From NCBI RefSeq assembly GCF_016031615.1, contig NZ_JACYXC010000001.1, positions 7,068,001-7,132,000 of the forward strand: a stretch of DNA of 64,000 nucleotides, written 5' to 3'. This stretch comes from Streptomyces pactum (GTDB lineage Bacteria > Actinomycetota > Actinomycetes > Streptomycetales > Streptomycetaceae). Below the pieces are notes generated by a model that saw only the letters and a list, made by a program, of their open reading frames with translations, searched no databases and was not told the origin of the DNA. The position numbers and the translations under genes are program-made. Shown one piece after another: positions 8,529-19,281 of the stretch. The number at the start of each line of letters is the position of its first letter. The stretch's first letter is position 1.

Positions 8529-8560
8529 CCGCCGACCACCCGCGAAGCGAGGCACGCACC

Positions 8561-9952
8561 ATGACTGCGACGACGAGCGGCCGGCTCCGCCAGGCCCCGG
8601 GCCCCCGGGGCTACCCGGTGGTCGGCTGCGGCCCCGACCTGGTCCGCGATCTGGTGGGGACCTTCACCGGGGCCTGGCGGGAGCACGGCGACATCGTCCG
8701 CTTCCGGCTGCCGGGCCGGCGCAACCTCTTCCTGATCGTGCATCCGGACCACATCAAGCACGTCCTGGACGACCGGCAGCCGAACTACCCCAAGGACCCG
8801 CTGTCGGTCGGCAAGTTCGAACCCTGGGTCGGCCAGGGCCTGTTCACCAGCAACGGCGACTTCCACTTCCGTCAGCGCCGGCTGGCCCAGCCCGCCTTCA
8901 AGGGCGCCCGGATCGCCGGGTTCGGCCCGGCGATGGTGGAGGCCACCGGCGACCTGGTCCGCGACTGGCACGGCCGGGCGTCCCGCGAGGAGACCTTCGA
9001 CATCACGCCGGAGATGTTCCGCCTCGCGCTGACCATCGTCATGCGGACGCTGTTCAGCACCGACGTCAGCGGCCGCGCCGGCGAGCTGGCCCGTGCCGTC
9101 CGGGTCTGCAACGCCTACACCAACGTGCGGCTCCAGCGCTTCGTGGAGCTGCCGCAGTGGCTGCCCAGCCAGGCGCGGACCCGCTTCCTGGCGGCACGCT
9201 CGACGCTCGACGCCTTCGTGTACGGGCTGATCGCCGAGCGGCGCCGGGACCCGGAGCCGCCGGACGACCTGCTGACGCGCTTCCTGCGCGCGGAGGACGA
9301 GCAGACCGGCGGCCGGATGTCGGACAAGCAGCTGCGCGACGAGGTCGTCACGATGTTCCTCGGCGGCTACGAGACCACCGCGCTGTCGCTGGTGTGGGCG
9401 TTCTCGCTGCTGTCGCGGCATCCCGAGGCCGAGCGCCGGGCGCGCGCGGAGATCGCCGAGGTGTGCGGGGACCGGGAGCCGGCCGCGTCCGACCTGCCCA
9501 GGTTGCGCTACCTGCGCGCCTTCTACCAGGAGGTGCTGCGGCTCTACCCCTCGGTGTGGACGCTGTCGCGCAGCCCGCTGGAGGACGACGAGATCGGCGG
9601 CTACCACGTCCCGGCCGGCTCCCAGGTCTTCATCAGCCCCTACCTGATGCACCGCCACCCCGGGTTCTGGGAGAACCCCGAGGGGTTCCGGCCGGAGCGG
9701 TTCGTCGGGAGCGCGACCGGTGGCGCCCCGCTCTACGCCTACGTGCCGTTCTCCCGCGGGCCCCGGCTCTGCCCGGGCTCGTCGGTCGCGGTCCTGGAGG
9801 CGCCGCTGGTGATCGCGCGCATCCTCCAGGACTACCGGCTCACCCTGGCCGGCGGCCACGTCTGCGAGCCGACGTCCAACGTGTTCCTGTATCCGAAGGG
9901 CGGGATGCCGATGCGGCTGAGCCGGGCGGCGGCCGGGAAGGGGTGCGCATGA
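8561..9952 (+). CDS. Cytochrome P450
   Basis: 463 residues. Landmarks: I-helix oxygen-binding segment MFLGGYETTALSLVW (A/G-G-x-E/D-T-T), K-helix EVLR, the PxRF region (GFRPERFVG) and the heme-thiolate loop FSRGPRLCPG near residue 405, all intact. The N-terminus (QAPGPRGYPVVGCGPDLVRD) is the proline-rich lead-in seen in CYP4/102-like bacterial P450s and lacks a membrane anchor, so the enzyme is soluble. It needs external redox partners; no ferredoxin gene is in this window. The stop overlaps the next P450 start (ATGA). Likely oxidative tailoring of the cluster product; position of oxidation unknown. Confidence 0.95.
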   Translation: MTATTSGRLRQAPGPRGYPVVGCGPDLVRDLVGTFTGAWREHGDIVRFRLPGRRNLFLIVHPDHIKHVLDDRQPNYPKDPLSVGKFEPWVGQGLFTSNGDFHFRQRRLAQPAFKGARIAGFGPAMVEATGDLVRDWHGRASREETFDITPEMFRLALTIVMRTLFSTDVSGRAGELARAVRVCNAYTNVRLQRFVELPQWLPSQARTRFLAARSTLDAFVYGLIAERRRDPEPPDDLLTRFLRAEDEQTGGRMSDKQLRDEVVTMFLGGYETTALSLVWAFSLLSRHPEAERRARAEIAEVCGDREPAASDLPRLRYLRAFYQEVLRLYPSVWTLSRSPLEDDEIGGYHVPAGSQVFISPYLMHRHPGFWENPEGFRPERFVGSATGGAPLYAYVPFSRGPRLCPGSSVAVLEAPLVIARILQDYRLTLAGGHVCEPTSNVFLYPKGGMPMRLSRAAAGKGCA

Positions 9953-11607
9953 CCGGGCGCCGCGACCGTACTGGGGTGCGGGGCGCGGGGCCGCGGCGCC
10001 CGCCGGGCCCGCGGGGACTGCCGCTGCTGGGCTCCGCGCTGGACTTCCGGCGCAACCCGCTGGAGACCTTCGTCCGGGCCTGGCGCGACCACGGCGACCT
10101 GGTGCGCTTCCGGGGGCCGGTGCCGGTGGTGCTGGTCACCCACCCCGACGACCTCCGGCACATCCTGGCCGACAACTTCGAGAACTATCCGCACCCGGAC
10201 GACTTCAACCGCAAGGTGGGGGTCTCGGTGGGCCAGGGCCTGGTCACCACGGAGGGGGAGGTGTGGCGGGCCCAGCGGCGCACCGTCGCGCCCACGTTCC
10301 GCCGGGAACCGCTGGAGCGGTTCGCGGAGGTGATGACCGACAGCACACGGCGGATGCTGGACCGCTGGGAGCAGGTGGCCGCGGCCGGCGAGCCGATGGA
10401 CGTCAGGACCGAGACGCAGAGCCTGACGCTGGAGATCCTGGCCCGCTGCCTGTTCCGGGCGGACTGGTCCCGCGACGCGCTGACGCTCGGCCGGGCCGTC
10501 GCCACCCAGCTGGAGCACATCAACGCCAAGCTGATCGCGGTCGCCGACATCCCGGAGCGGATCCCGACCCCGCGCAACCGCCGGTTCCTGGCGGCCCGCA
10601 GGGTGCTGGACGACACGGTGTACCGGCTGATCGCCGAACGCCGGACGCTGCCGGCCGGCGACGAGGCCCAGGACCTGCTGTCGATGCTGATGCACACGCC
10701 GGACCCGGAGACGGGCCGGCTGATGACCGACGAGCAGCTGCGCGACCAGGTGATGACGCTGTTCATCGCCGGCCACGAGACGGTGGCCGCCACCCTGTCG
10801 TGGATCTGCCACCTGCTCTCCACCCGGCCGGCGGAGACCGAGCGGGCCCGGGCGGAGGTGCGGGCGGTCCTGGGCGACCGGCCGCCCACGATGGAGGACC
10901 TGCCGCAGCTGAGGTACCTCAAGCTGTTCATCCAGGAGGCACTGCGGCTCTACCCGCCGCTGTGGCAGGTGGCCCGGATGCCGCTGCGCGACGACGTGCT
11001 GAGCGGGTACCACATTCCGGCGGGCTCGTTCCTGCTGCTCAGCACCTACATCACGCACCGCAATCCGGAGTTCTGGGACAACCCCGAGGGGTTCGACCCC
11101 GAGCGGTTCACCCGGGAACGCTCGGCGGGGCGGCCGCGGTACGCCTATGTGCCGTACGCGGGCGGCCCGCGCAACTGCGTCGGCATGGCCTTCGCCAACA
11201 TGGAGCTGACGATCGTGCTCGCCTCGCTGCTCCAGCGGTTCCACCTGGACATGGTGCCGGGGCACCCGGTGGTGATGCAGCCGGACATCTCGCTCCGCGC
11301 CAGGCACGGCATCCTGATGACGCCGCGCCCGGTGCGGGAGACCGCGGAGCCGGCCGTCGCGGTGCCCGGTGCCGTACCGTCCGGTCACGTCCCGCAGGAC
11401 ATGACCGCCGGGGAGGCGGCGAGCGGCTGCCCGGTCGCGCACGGCGGCGGGCCCGGCCGGGACACGCGGAGGCCGGCCGAGGGAGCTGCGGCGGCACCGG
11501 AGACGGAGCGGCCGGCGGCGCAGGAGGGGTGTCCCGTCGCACGGGGGGCCCGTCAGGCCCGGCCGCTCCCGGCCCGGGCGCCGGACGGTGAGCAGCCGCG
11601 CCGGTAG
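9949..11607 (+). CDS. Cytochrome P450 with Cys-containing C-terminal extension
   Basis: 552 residues, coupled to the preceding P450 by ATGA. The P450 core has LFIAGHETVAATLSW (I-helix), EALRLYPP (K-helix ExxR), GFDPERF and the heme loop YAGGPRNCVG. The core ends near residue 460 (GILMTPRP); roughly 90 further residues are Ala/Gly/Pro-rich and contain two copies of a G-C-P-V-A-[HR]-G motif (SGCPVAHGG and EGCPVARGA). This tail is absent from the upstream paralogue. GCPVAH-type segments occur at the termini of some actinobacterial P450s, but their role is not established to my knowledge. Probably a second oxidative tailoring enzyme acting in series with its neighbour. Confidence 0.93.
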   Translation: MTGRRDRTGVRGAGPRRPPGPRGLPLLGSALDFRRNPLETFVRAWRDHGDLVRFRGPVPVVLVTHPDDLRHILADNFENYPHPDDFNRKVGVSVGQGLVTTEGEVWRAQRRTVAPTFRREPLERFAEVMTDSTRRMLDRWEQVAAAGEPMDVRTETQSLTLEILARCLFRADWSRDALTLGRAVATQLEHINAKLIAVADIPERIPTPRNRRFLAARRVLDDTVYRLIAERRTLPAGDEAQDLLSMLMHTPDPETGRLMTDEQLRDQVMTLFIAGHETVAATLSWICHLLSTRPAETERARAEVRAVLGDRPPTMEDLPQLRYLKLFIQEALRLYPPLWQVARMPLRDDVLSGYHIPAGSFLLLSTYITHRNPEFWDNPEGFDPERFTRERSAGRPRYAYVPYAGGPRNCVGMAFANMELTIVLASLLQRFHLDMVPGHPVVMQPDISLRARHGILMTPRPVRETAEPAVAVPGAVPSGHVPQDMTAGEAASGCPVAHGGGPGRDTRRPAEGAAAAPETERPAAQEGCPVARGARQARPLPARAPDGEQPRR

Positions 11608-11620
11608 CCGTCCACGGCAG

Positions 11621-11657
11621 CGTCGCGCCGGGCCGCCCAGAGCGGCCCGGCGCGACG
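11621..11657 (+). terminator. Perfect 16-bp stem hairpin after the P450 operon
   Basis: Arms at 11621-11636 and 11642-11657 are perfectly complementary (CGTCGCGCCGGGCCGC paired with its reverse complement) around a 5-nt loop, starting 13 bp after the P450 stop. There is no T-run, as is common for actinomycete hairpin terminators. It most likely ends the plus-strand biosynthetic operon. Confidence 0.65.
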
Positions 11658-11817
11658 CGCTCTCGGCCCGGTGTGCGGCGGCGGTTGTTCCGAGGTGTCC
11701 GGCATAGGGCCACCGCGACTTGTCGAATTCGGTCGATAAACGGTGTTCACGGTCGCTGCGGCCTGCGGAGGTGACGATTCCGTAGCATTCGGGGAGGGCT
11801 TGCGTATTGCGTAATCG

Positions 11818-11848
11818 TTGACACTGCGCGTCGGGTGCACAGTATTAT
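11818..11848 (+). promoter_or_regulatory. Promoter of the sigma-factor gene
   Basis: A perfect consensus -35 (TTGACA, 11818-11823) is followed by an A/T-rich -10 zone (AGTATT at 11841-11846 with 17-bp spacing, or TATTAT at 11843-11848 with 19-bp spacing). This A/T-rich patch stands out from the surrounding sequence. The 270 bp from 11608 otherwise contain only the operon terminator and a TTGCGTA direct repeat just upstream of the -35. Confidence 0.6.
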
Positions 11849-11916
11849 TAACACCTGTAGCGACAGGGGCGCGGTAATTGAATCGCGCGGCCTGCGCCAC
11901 CGTAACGGGGGGTAAA

Positions 11917-12591
11917 TTGAAGAATCGTGATCTGAGAGCGTTGATCGACGATTGCCTGGCGGGGGGCCAGGAGAGCTGGAACCGGATCGTCGATCGTTAC
12001 ACGCCGCTGATATGGGCCATCGCCCGGGGGCACCGGCTGTCCCCGGCGGACTGTGAGGACGTCTGCCAGACGACGTGGATGCGGGTTATCCAGCACCTGG
12101 GGAAGCTGCGGGACCCGGACAAACTGGCGAACTGGATCTCGGTGTCGGCCCGCCGGGAGAGCCTCAAGCACATCCAGAAGGCCGGGCGCAGCACGCCCAC
12201 CGAGGACCCCGAGGTCTTCGACCGGCCGCAGCCGCCGGCCGGCCAGCCGGAGGAGCGCGTGCTGGAGAAGGAGGCGCGCGACGAGGTGCTGCTCGCCTAC
12301 TGCTCGCTCTCGCCCAAGTGTCAGGCGCTGCTCGGGCTCCTGGTCACCGACCCGCCGATGACGTACGACGAGATCGGCGCCGCGCTGGGGATGGCCCGCG
12401 GCTCCATCGGCCCGATCCGCGGGCGGTGCCTGAAGCACCTGCAGCGCGCGCTGGAGCGTGAGGCCGACCGCTCGCAGCAGGCGAGGGTCCTGTTCGCGTC
12501 CCTCAAGGAGGCGGGGCTGCGGGCGTACGCCCTGGAGGGCGGCGCGGCGCTGCGGTCATCGGCCGCGGGCGGCCGGGGGACGGCCGGCTGA
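11917..12591 (+). CDS. ECF-type RNA polymerase sigma factor
   Basis: 224 residues from a TTG at 11917 with a G-rich ribosome binding site; an in-frame TTG at 11878 would add 13 residues. Region 2 is clear (LRALIDDCLAGGQESWNRIVDRYTPLIWAIAR, then EDVCQTTWMRVIQHLGKLRDPDKLANWI with the conserved D-x-x-Q-x-x-W). Region 4 follows after a linker (LSPKCQALLGLLVTDPPMTYDEIGAALGMARGSIGPIRGRCLKHL), a normal helix-turn-helix that binds -35 elements. No anti-sigma gene is adjacent. It has its own promoter and sits between the two convergent arms, so it could be a cluster-situated activator; that is inference. Its C-terminal tail of about 40 residues is low-complexity. Confidence 0.85.
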   Translation: MKNRDLRALIDDCLAGGQESWNRIVDRYTPLIWAIARGHRLSPADCEDVCQTTWMRVIQHLGKLRDPDKLANWISVSARRESLKHIQKAGRSTPTEDPEVFDRPQPPAGQPEERVLEKEARDEVLLAYCSLSPKCQALLGLLVTDPPMTYDEIGAALGMARGSIGPIRGRCLKHLQRALEREADRSQQARVLFASLKEAGLRAYALEGGAALRSSAAGGRGTAG

Positions 12592-12795
12592 CCCCGCCTC
12601 CTCACCGCCCACCACGGCCCCGCCCTCCGGCCCGGCCTGACGGGCGATGAACGGAAAAAGCGCCTTCGCCTTCTCGGGGGCACGGCGCGGCGGTTGCCCG
12701 ACCGCGTCACCCAGCCTGGTGAGCGCAGCGTTTCCGGAGTTCCCGGTCTCTTCCACCTCGGTCACTTCCCATTGTTTTTCACGAACCGCAAAAAG

Positions 12796-12870
12796 CGGGG
12801 TGGATAAAGGTTCCACGAACGACAATACCGCAGAGTAGGGTCGTTCGTGGAGCCTTCTTTTTCCACCCCG
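12796..12870. terminator. Long imperfect stem between convergent arms (bidirectional terminator)
   Basis: A 28-nt arm at 12796-12823 (CGGGGTGG...CACGAACGAC) is almost the reverse complement of 12840-12870 (GTCGTTCGTGG...CCACCCCG), with a 16-nt loop; the right arm has three extra bases in a T-rich centre (CTTTTT). Flanking A- and T-rich stretches on both sides suit termination in both directions. It lies between the sigma factor (plus) and the malonyl transferase gene (minus). The rest of 12592-12891 shows no gene. Confidence 0.75.
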
Positions 12871-12891
12871 TACCGTTTTTCCTTCGCGCAA

Positions 12892-13839
12892 CTAGGCGGC
12901 AGCCGGCGCGGCGACCAGCCGGTCGATGCGCCGCGCCTGGCCGGCCGGGTGGCACACCGCCCCCGGGAGGGTGGCGCGGACGAAGCCGCTCAGCGCCCGG
13001 CCGGGGCCGGCCTCCACGAACGTGTCGGTCCCCGACGCCGCGATCGCGCGGAGGGTGTCGGCCCAGCGCACCGCACCCGCCAGTTGGCGGCGCAGCACCC
13101 GGCGGGCCTCGGCGCCGTCGCGGACCGGGCCCGCGGTGACCGCCGACAGCACCGGTACCCGGGGCTCGCGGAACTCCACCCGGTCCAGCTCGGCGCCGAA
13201 CTCCTCCTCCACCGCGGCCATCAGCCGGCAGTGGAACGGCGCGCCCACGCCGAGCGCCACCGTCCGCTCGGCGCCCAGCGCCCGGGCGACCGCCACCACC
13301 TCACGCACCGCGTCCCGCTCCCCGGACACCACGTGCTGCGCCGGGTCGTTGTAGTTGGCGACCTCGACCACGGCGCCGGTACGCCCGGCCACCTCGGCGC
13401 AGATCCGCTCCACCTGCTCGGCGGCGGGGCCGATCACGGCCGCCATCGCCCCCGGGGTGCGCTCGTTGACCTGCGCCATCAGCTCGCCGCGCCGGCGCAC
13501 CAGGCGCAGCGCGTCCCGCCAGTCCAGCACCCCGGCGGCGACCAGCGCCGCGTACTCGCCCAGGCTGTGCCCGGCGACGACCGACGGGGTGATGCCGTGG
13601 CCGTGCAGCACGTGCAGCACGGCGACGCTGGTGAGGAAGACCGCGGGCTGGGTGATCTCGGTGGGCACCAGGTCCTCGGCGGTGCCCTCCCAGCACAGCC
13701 GGGACAGGCCGAAGCCGAGGATGTCGTCGGCGGGCCGGTAGTAGCGGTCGGCCAGCTCCGGGTGGCGGGCGACGAGGTCCTTGCCCATGCCCGGCCGCTG
13801 GGACCCCTGGCCGGGGAAGAGGAAGGCGATGTTCTGCAC
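12892..13839 (-). CDS. fabD: Malonyl-CoA:ACP transacylase
   Basis: 315 residues from the GTG at 13839 (GGGAG upstream in the coding sense). The N-terminal FLFPGQGSQRPGMG is the oxyanion motif of FabD-type acyltransferases; GHSLGEYAALVAAG holds the nucleophilic Ser; NYNDPAQHVVSG and GVGAPFHCRLM (catalytic His region) follow. It charges the ACP with malonyl units for the PKS below. It is the last gene of the minus-strand arm and is separated from the flavin reductase upstream by a strong hairpin, so its level may be set separately. A dedicated malonyl transferase is common in type II fatty-acid/polyketide operons, where it otherwise often comes from primary metabolism. Confidence 0.95.
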   Translation of the reverse strand: MQNIAFLFPGQGSQRPGMGKDLVARHPELADRYYRPADDILGFGLSRLCWEGTAEDLVPTEITQPAVFLTSVAVLHVLHGHGITPSVVAGHSLGEYAALVAAGVLDWRDALRLVRRRGELMAQVNERTPGAMAAVIGPAAEQVERICAEVAGRTGAVVEVANYNDPAQHVVSGERDAVREVVAVARALGAERTVALGVGAPFHCRLMAAVEEEFGAELDRVEFREPRVPVLSAVTAGPVRDGAEARRVLRRQLAGAVRWADTLRAIAASGTDTFVEAGPGRALSGFVRATLPGAVCHPAGQARRIDRLVAAPAAA

Positions 13840-13879
13840 GGGAACTCCCTTGGGTCCACGGGTTGGTCGGTGGTCGGAG

Positions 13880-13920
13880 CGGCGGAGGGCCGGCGCGTGG
13901 TCCGCGCCGGCCCTCCGCCG
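13880..13920 (-). terminator. Perfect 18-bp stem hairpin inside the minus-strand arm
   Basis: Arms 13880-13897 and 13903-13920 are perfect complements around a 5-nt loop, placed 13 bp downstream (in the minus direction) of the flavin reductase stop and 40 bp upstream of the malonyl transferase start. It has no T-run. It may partly terminate or process the operon mRNA before fabD. Confidence 0.55.
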
Positions 13921-13933
13921 TGCCGGGGTGCCG

Positions 13934-14479
13934 TCACCACGGGGTGAGCAGCTTCCCCCGGTGGTGGGCGAGCGGTCCGGCCCCGTCCGCGCAGCCGGTG
14001 CCGGTGACCTCGCCGATGACGACGGTGTGGTCACCGGCGACGACCCGCTGGGTCACCCGGCAGTCCAGGTGGGCCAGCGTCCCGTCGAGCACCGGTGTGC
14101 CCGCGGGGCCGAGCCGGTGCGGCACCGCCGCGAAGCCCGCGTGGCCGCGGGGGCGGTCCGGCGCGGCGAACCGGGCGGCCAGCGCGGACTGGTCCCGGCC
14201 CAGCACATTGACGGTGAACAGTCCCCGCTCGCCGATCACCCGGGCGGTCCGCGACCGGTGCCCCAGGCAGATCAGCAGCATCGGCGGATCGAGCGAGACG
14301 GAGGCGAGCGAGGAGACCGTGGTGCCGTACGGGCCCTCCGGTCCGTACGCGGTGACCACCGTGACCCCGGTCAGGAACCGCCCCATGGCCTGCCGGAACT
14401 CCCCGGCCGTCACCACCGGTGCCGCCGTCGGGGCGGTGTCCGGGGCGGTGGGCGGCGCGGCGGTTGTTCGGGCCGTCAT
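13934..14479 (-). CDS. Flavin reductase-like FMN-binding protein
   Basis: 181 residues. Flavin reductase (HpaC-like) domain: FRQAMGRFLTGVTVVTAYG, GTTVSSLASVSLDPPMLLICL (the S-x-S-L-x-P-P hallmark), FTVNVLGRDQSALAARFA and a C-terminal HHRGKLLTPW. It supplies reduced FMN/FAD to a two-component monooxygenase or acts as a small oxidoreductase. No obvious two-component oxygenase lies in this arm, so its client is unknown. A related protein is encoded at 32658-33245 next to a luciferase-like gene. It lies 12 bp downstream of the KAS III-like gene, so it is co-transcribed. Confidence 0.88.
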   Translation of the reverse strand: MTARTTAAPPTAPDTAPTAAPVVTAGEFRQAMGRFLTGVTVVTAYGPEGPYGTTVSSLASVSLDPPMLLICLGHRSRTARVIGERGLFTVNVLGRDQSALAARFAAPDRPRGHAGFAAVPHRLGPAGTPVLDGTLAHLDCRVTQRVVAGDHTVVIGEVTGTGCADGAGPLAHHRGKLLTPW

Positions 14480-14491
14480 GGCCCTCCTCTC

Positions 14492-15577
14492 TCAGGCCGC
14501 GGGGGCGGGCGCGGTCCAGTCCACGACCGCGCCCGCGTAGATCCACTTGGTGGACTCGACGCCGATCAGCATCAGCCGGTCGCCCGGCCGCACCCGGCCC
14601 GAGCGCCAGGCGTCGTCGAGGAACAGCGGCACCGCCGCGCAGCCCACGGCGCCCATGGTGGAGAGGCTGTCGAAGACCTTGCCGTCCAGCGCCTTCCACT
14701 CGGCGGTGTCCAGACCCAGCTCCAGCAGGGAATCCAGCATCCAGCCCACGTTCCCCTCCGGGACCAGGCACAGGTCGATCGAGCCGACGTCCACGCCGCT
14801 GCGCCGCAGCGTGGCGCCGATCGCCTCGGTGACCATCACCGGGGTGAAGTCCCCGGCGCCGACCACGTCGACCTTGAGGTCCACCAGCCGCTTGGCCTCC
14901 AGCTGCCGGTGGATCGGGGCGTGCGTACCGCCGCCCACCGACTGGATGCCGGGCCTGCGGTCACCGCCGATGGCCTCCATGGCGGCGCCGAGCAGGCCGC
15001 CCCGGCCGCCCTCCTCGGCGCGGAGCACGACGGCGCCCGCGCCGTCCCCGAACATGTAGACCGGCATCCGGTCCCGCATGCGGATCGCGTGCGGGTCCTT
15101 GCCGAGGAACACCGGCGCCAGGACCGGGGAGATCGCCTCGCTGCCGATCACCAGCGCGGTCCGGTACACCCCGGCCGCCAGGTACATCCGGGCCACGTCC
15201 AGCCCCTGGACGACCCCGGCCCCGCCGGAGCGGATCTCCAGCGTGGCGCAGCGGGCCAGGCCCAGGCGCTCCTGCACCAGGTTGACCAGTGGCGGCAGCG
15301 GGTAGTCGGGGGTGCCGGTGGCCAGGACGATCAGGTCGATGTCCCCGGCCTCCACCCCGGCGGACGCCAGCGCCCGGACGGCGGCCTTGCAGGCCATGTC
15401 CGAGTTGTTCTCCCGGTGTTCGCCGGTCGCCGGGTCGATCATCCAGAACCGGCGCTCGATGGACAGCCCCTCGCGCACCTCGTCGGGCAGCGGCCCGACG
15501 AGACGGGCGATCTCCTCGGTCGGGATCGGGTCACCGGGCTGGTAGCCCCCGGTGCCGATGATCTGTATCGCGGTCAT
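14492..15577 (-). CDS. KAS III (FabH)-like protein lacking the catalytic triad
   Basis: 361 residues with clear thiolase-fold KAS III architecture: IIGTGGYQPGDPIPTEEI, DIDLIVLATGTPDYPLPP, MFGDGAGAVVLRAEE and a C-terminal DRLMLIGVESTKWIYAGAVV. By hand alignment to E. coli FabH, the nucleophilic Cys falls on Gly119 (EIRSGGAGVV), the His of VPHQAN on Glu274 (LVPEGNVG), and the Asn of HGNTSAAS on Ala310 (STMGAVGCAA). All three condensing residues are therefore missing while the fold signatures are kept. It could be a non-condensing acyl binder, acyltransferase, hydrolase or structural partner of the PKS. It lies 14 bp after the ACP gene within the operon. Confidence 0.88.
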   Translation of the reverse strand: MTAIQIIGTGGYQPGDPIPTEEIARLVGPLPDEVREGLSIERRFWMIDPATGEHRENNSDMACKAAVRALASAGVEAGDIDLIVLATGTPDYPLPPLVNLVQERLGLARCATLEIRSGGAGVVQGLDVARMYLAAGVYRTALVIGSEAISPVLAPVFLGKDPHAIRMRDRMPVYMFGDGAGAVVLRAEEGGRGGLLGAAMEAIGGDRRPGIQSVGGGTHAPIHRQLEAKRLVDLKVDVVGAGDFTPVMVTEAIGATLRRSGVDVGSIDLCLVPEGNVGWMLDSLLELGLDTAEWKALDGKVFDSLSTMGAVGCAAVPLFLDDAWRSGRVRPGDRLMLIGVESTKWIYAGAVVDWTAPAPAA

Positions 15578-15591
15578 CCGGTGCGGCCCCC

Positions 15592-15993
15592 TCAGGCCGT
15601 GGTGAGCGCGGCGCGGTGCTCGACCAGTCCGACCAGGTTCTCCACCGTGAACAGGCCCATGACCTTGGTGGCTTCGAGCTTCCCGGCGAGCGCCGCGGTG
15701 TCGATCTGCGGCATGACCTTCTTGAGCTGTGCCAGACCCGCGGCCGAGACGATCTCGTTCTCGTCGCCGAACTCCTCGTCCGGGATGCCGCCCTGGACGT
15801 AGGCGGCCAGCTCGGCGGCCTGGATCTTGATGCCGAGGGAGCGCTCCAGGCGGAAGAGGATGTCCAGCAGGTCGATCGACTCCGCGCCGAGGGCGTCGAG
15901 CAGGGTCGCGTCGGGCACGACCTCCTCCGGCTCGGCGCCCAGGGCCTCGATGACGGCCTCGGTGACGGCGGCCTCGATGGTGCTGCGGTCCAT
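15592..15993 (-). CDS. Acyl carrier protein with C-terminal extension
   Basis: 133 residues from the ATG at 15993. The phosphopantetheine site is LLDALGAESIDLLDILFRLE, where the Ser of G-A-E-S-I-D carries the arm; this D-x-x-x-x-E-S-I variant replaces the usual D-S-L. The helical ACP core ends near residue 75; the remaining ~55 residues (DENEIVSAAGLAQLKKVMPQ..., VMGLFTVENLVGLVEHR) are conserved-looking and helical, so this ACP is longer than the ~80-residue FabC-type. FTVENLVGLVEHR resembles the C-terminal helix of some larger ACPs. It holds the growing chain for the KS/CLF enzymes and is presumably activated by the AcpS-type enzyme at 22758. Confidence 0.92.
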   Translation of the reverse strand: MDRSTIEAAVTEAVIEALGAEPEEVVPDATLLDALGAESIDLLDILFRLERSLGIKIQAAELAAYVQGGIPDEEFGDENEIVSAAGLAQLKKVMPQIDTAALAGKLEATKVMGLFTVENLVGLVEHRAALTTA

Positions 15994-16121
15994 GGATGGT
16001 CCTTTCGGTGGTGGGTCGGTGGGAGTCGCGCGCCGGCGGGGGTGTGCGGCGCGGCGTCGTCGTGAGTTCTGATCCGGGGGCGGGCCGGCGGGATACACCG
16101 CGCCCGCGCAGGCGCCGGCGG

Positions 16122-19267
<3,146 letters not shown>

Positions 19268-19281
19268 GTCCGAATCCCCCT

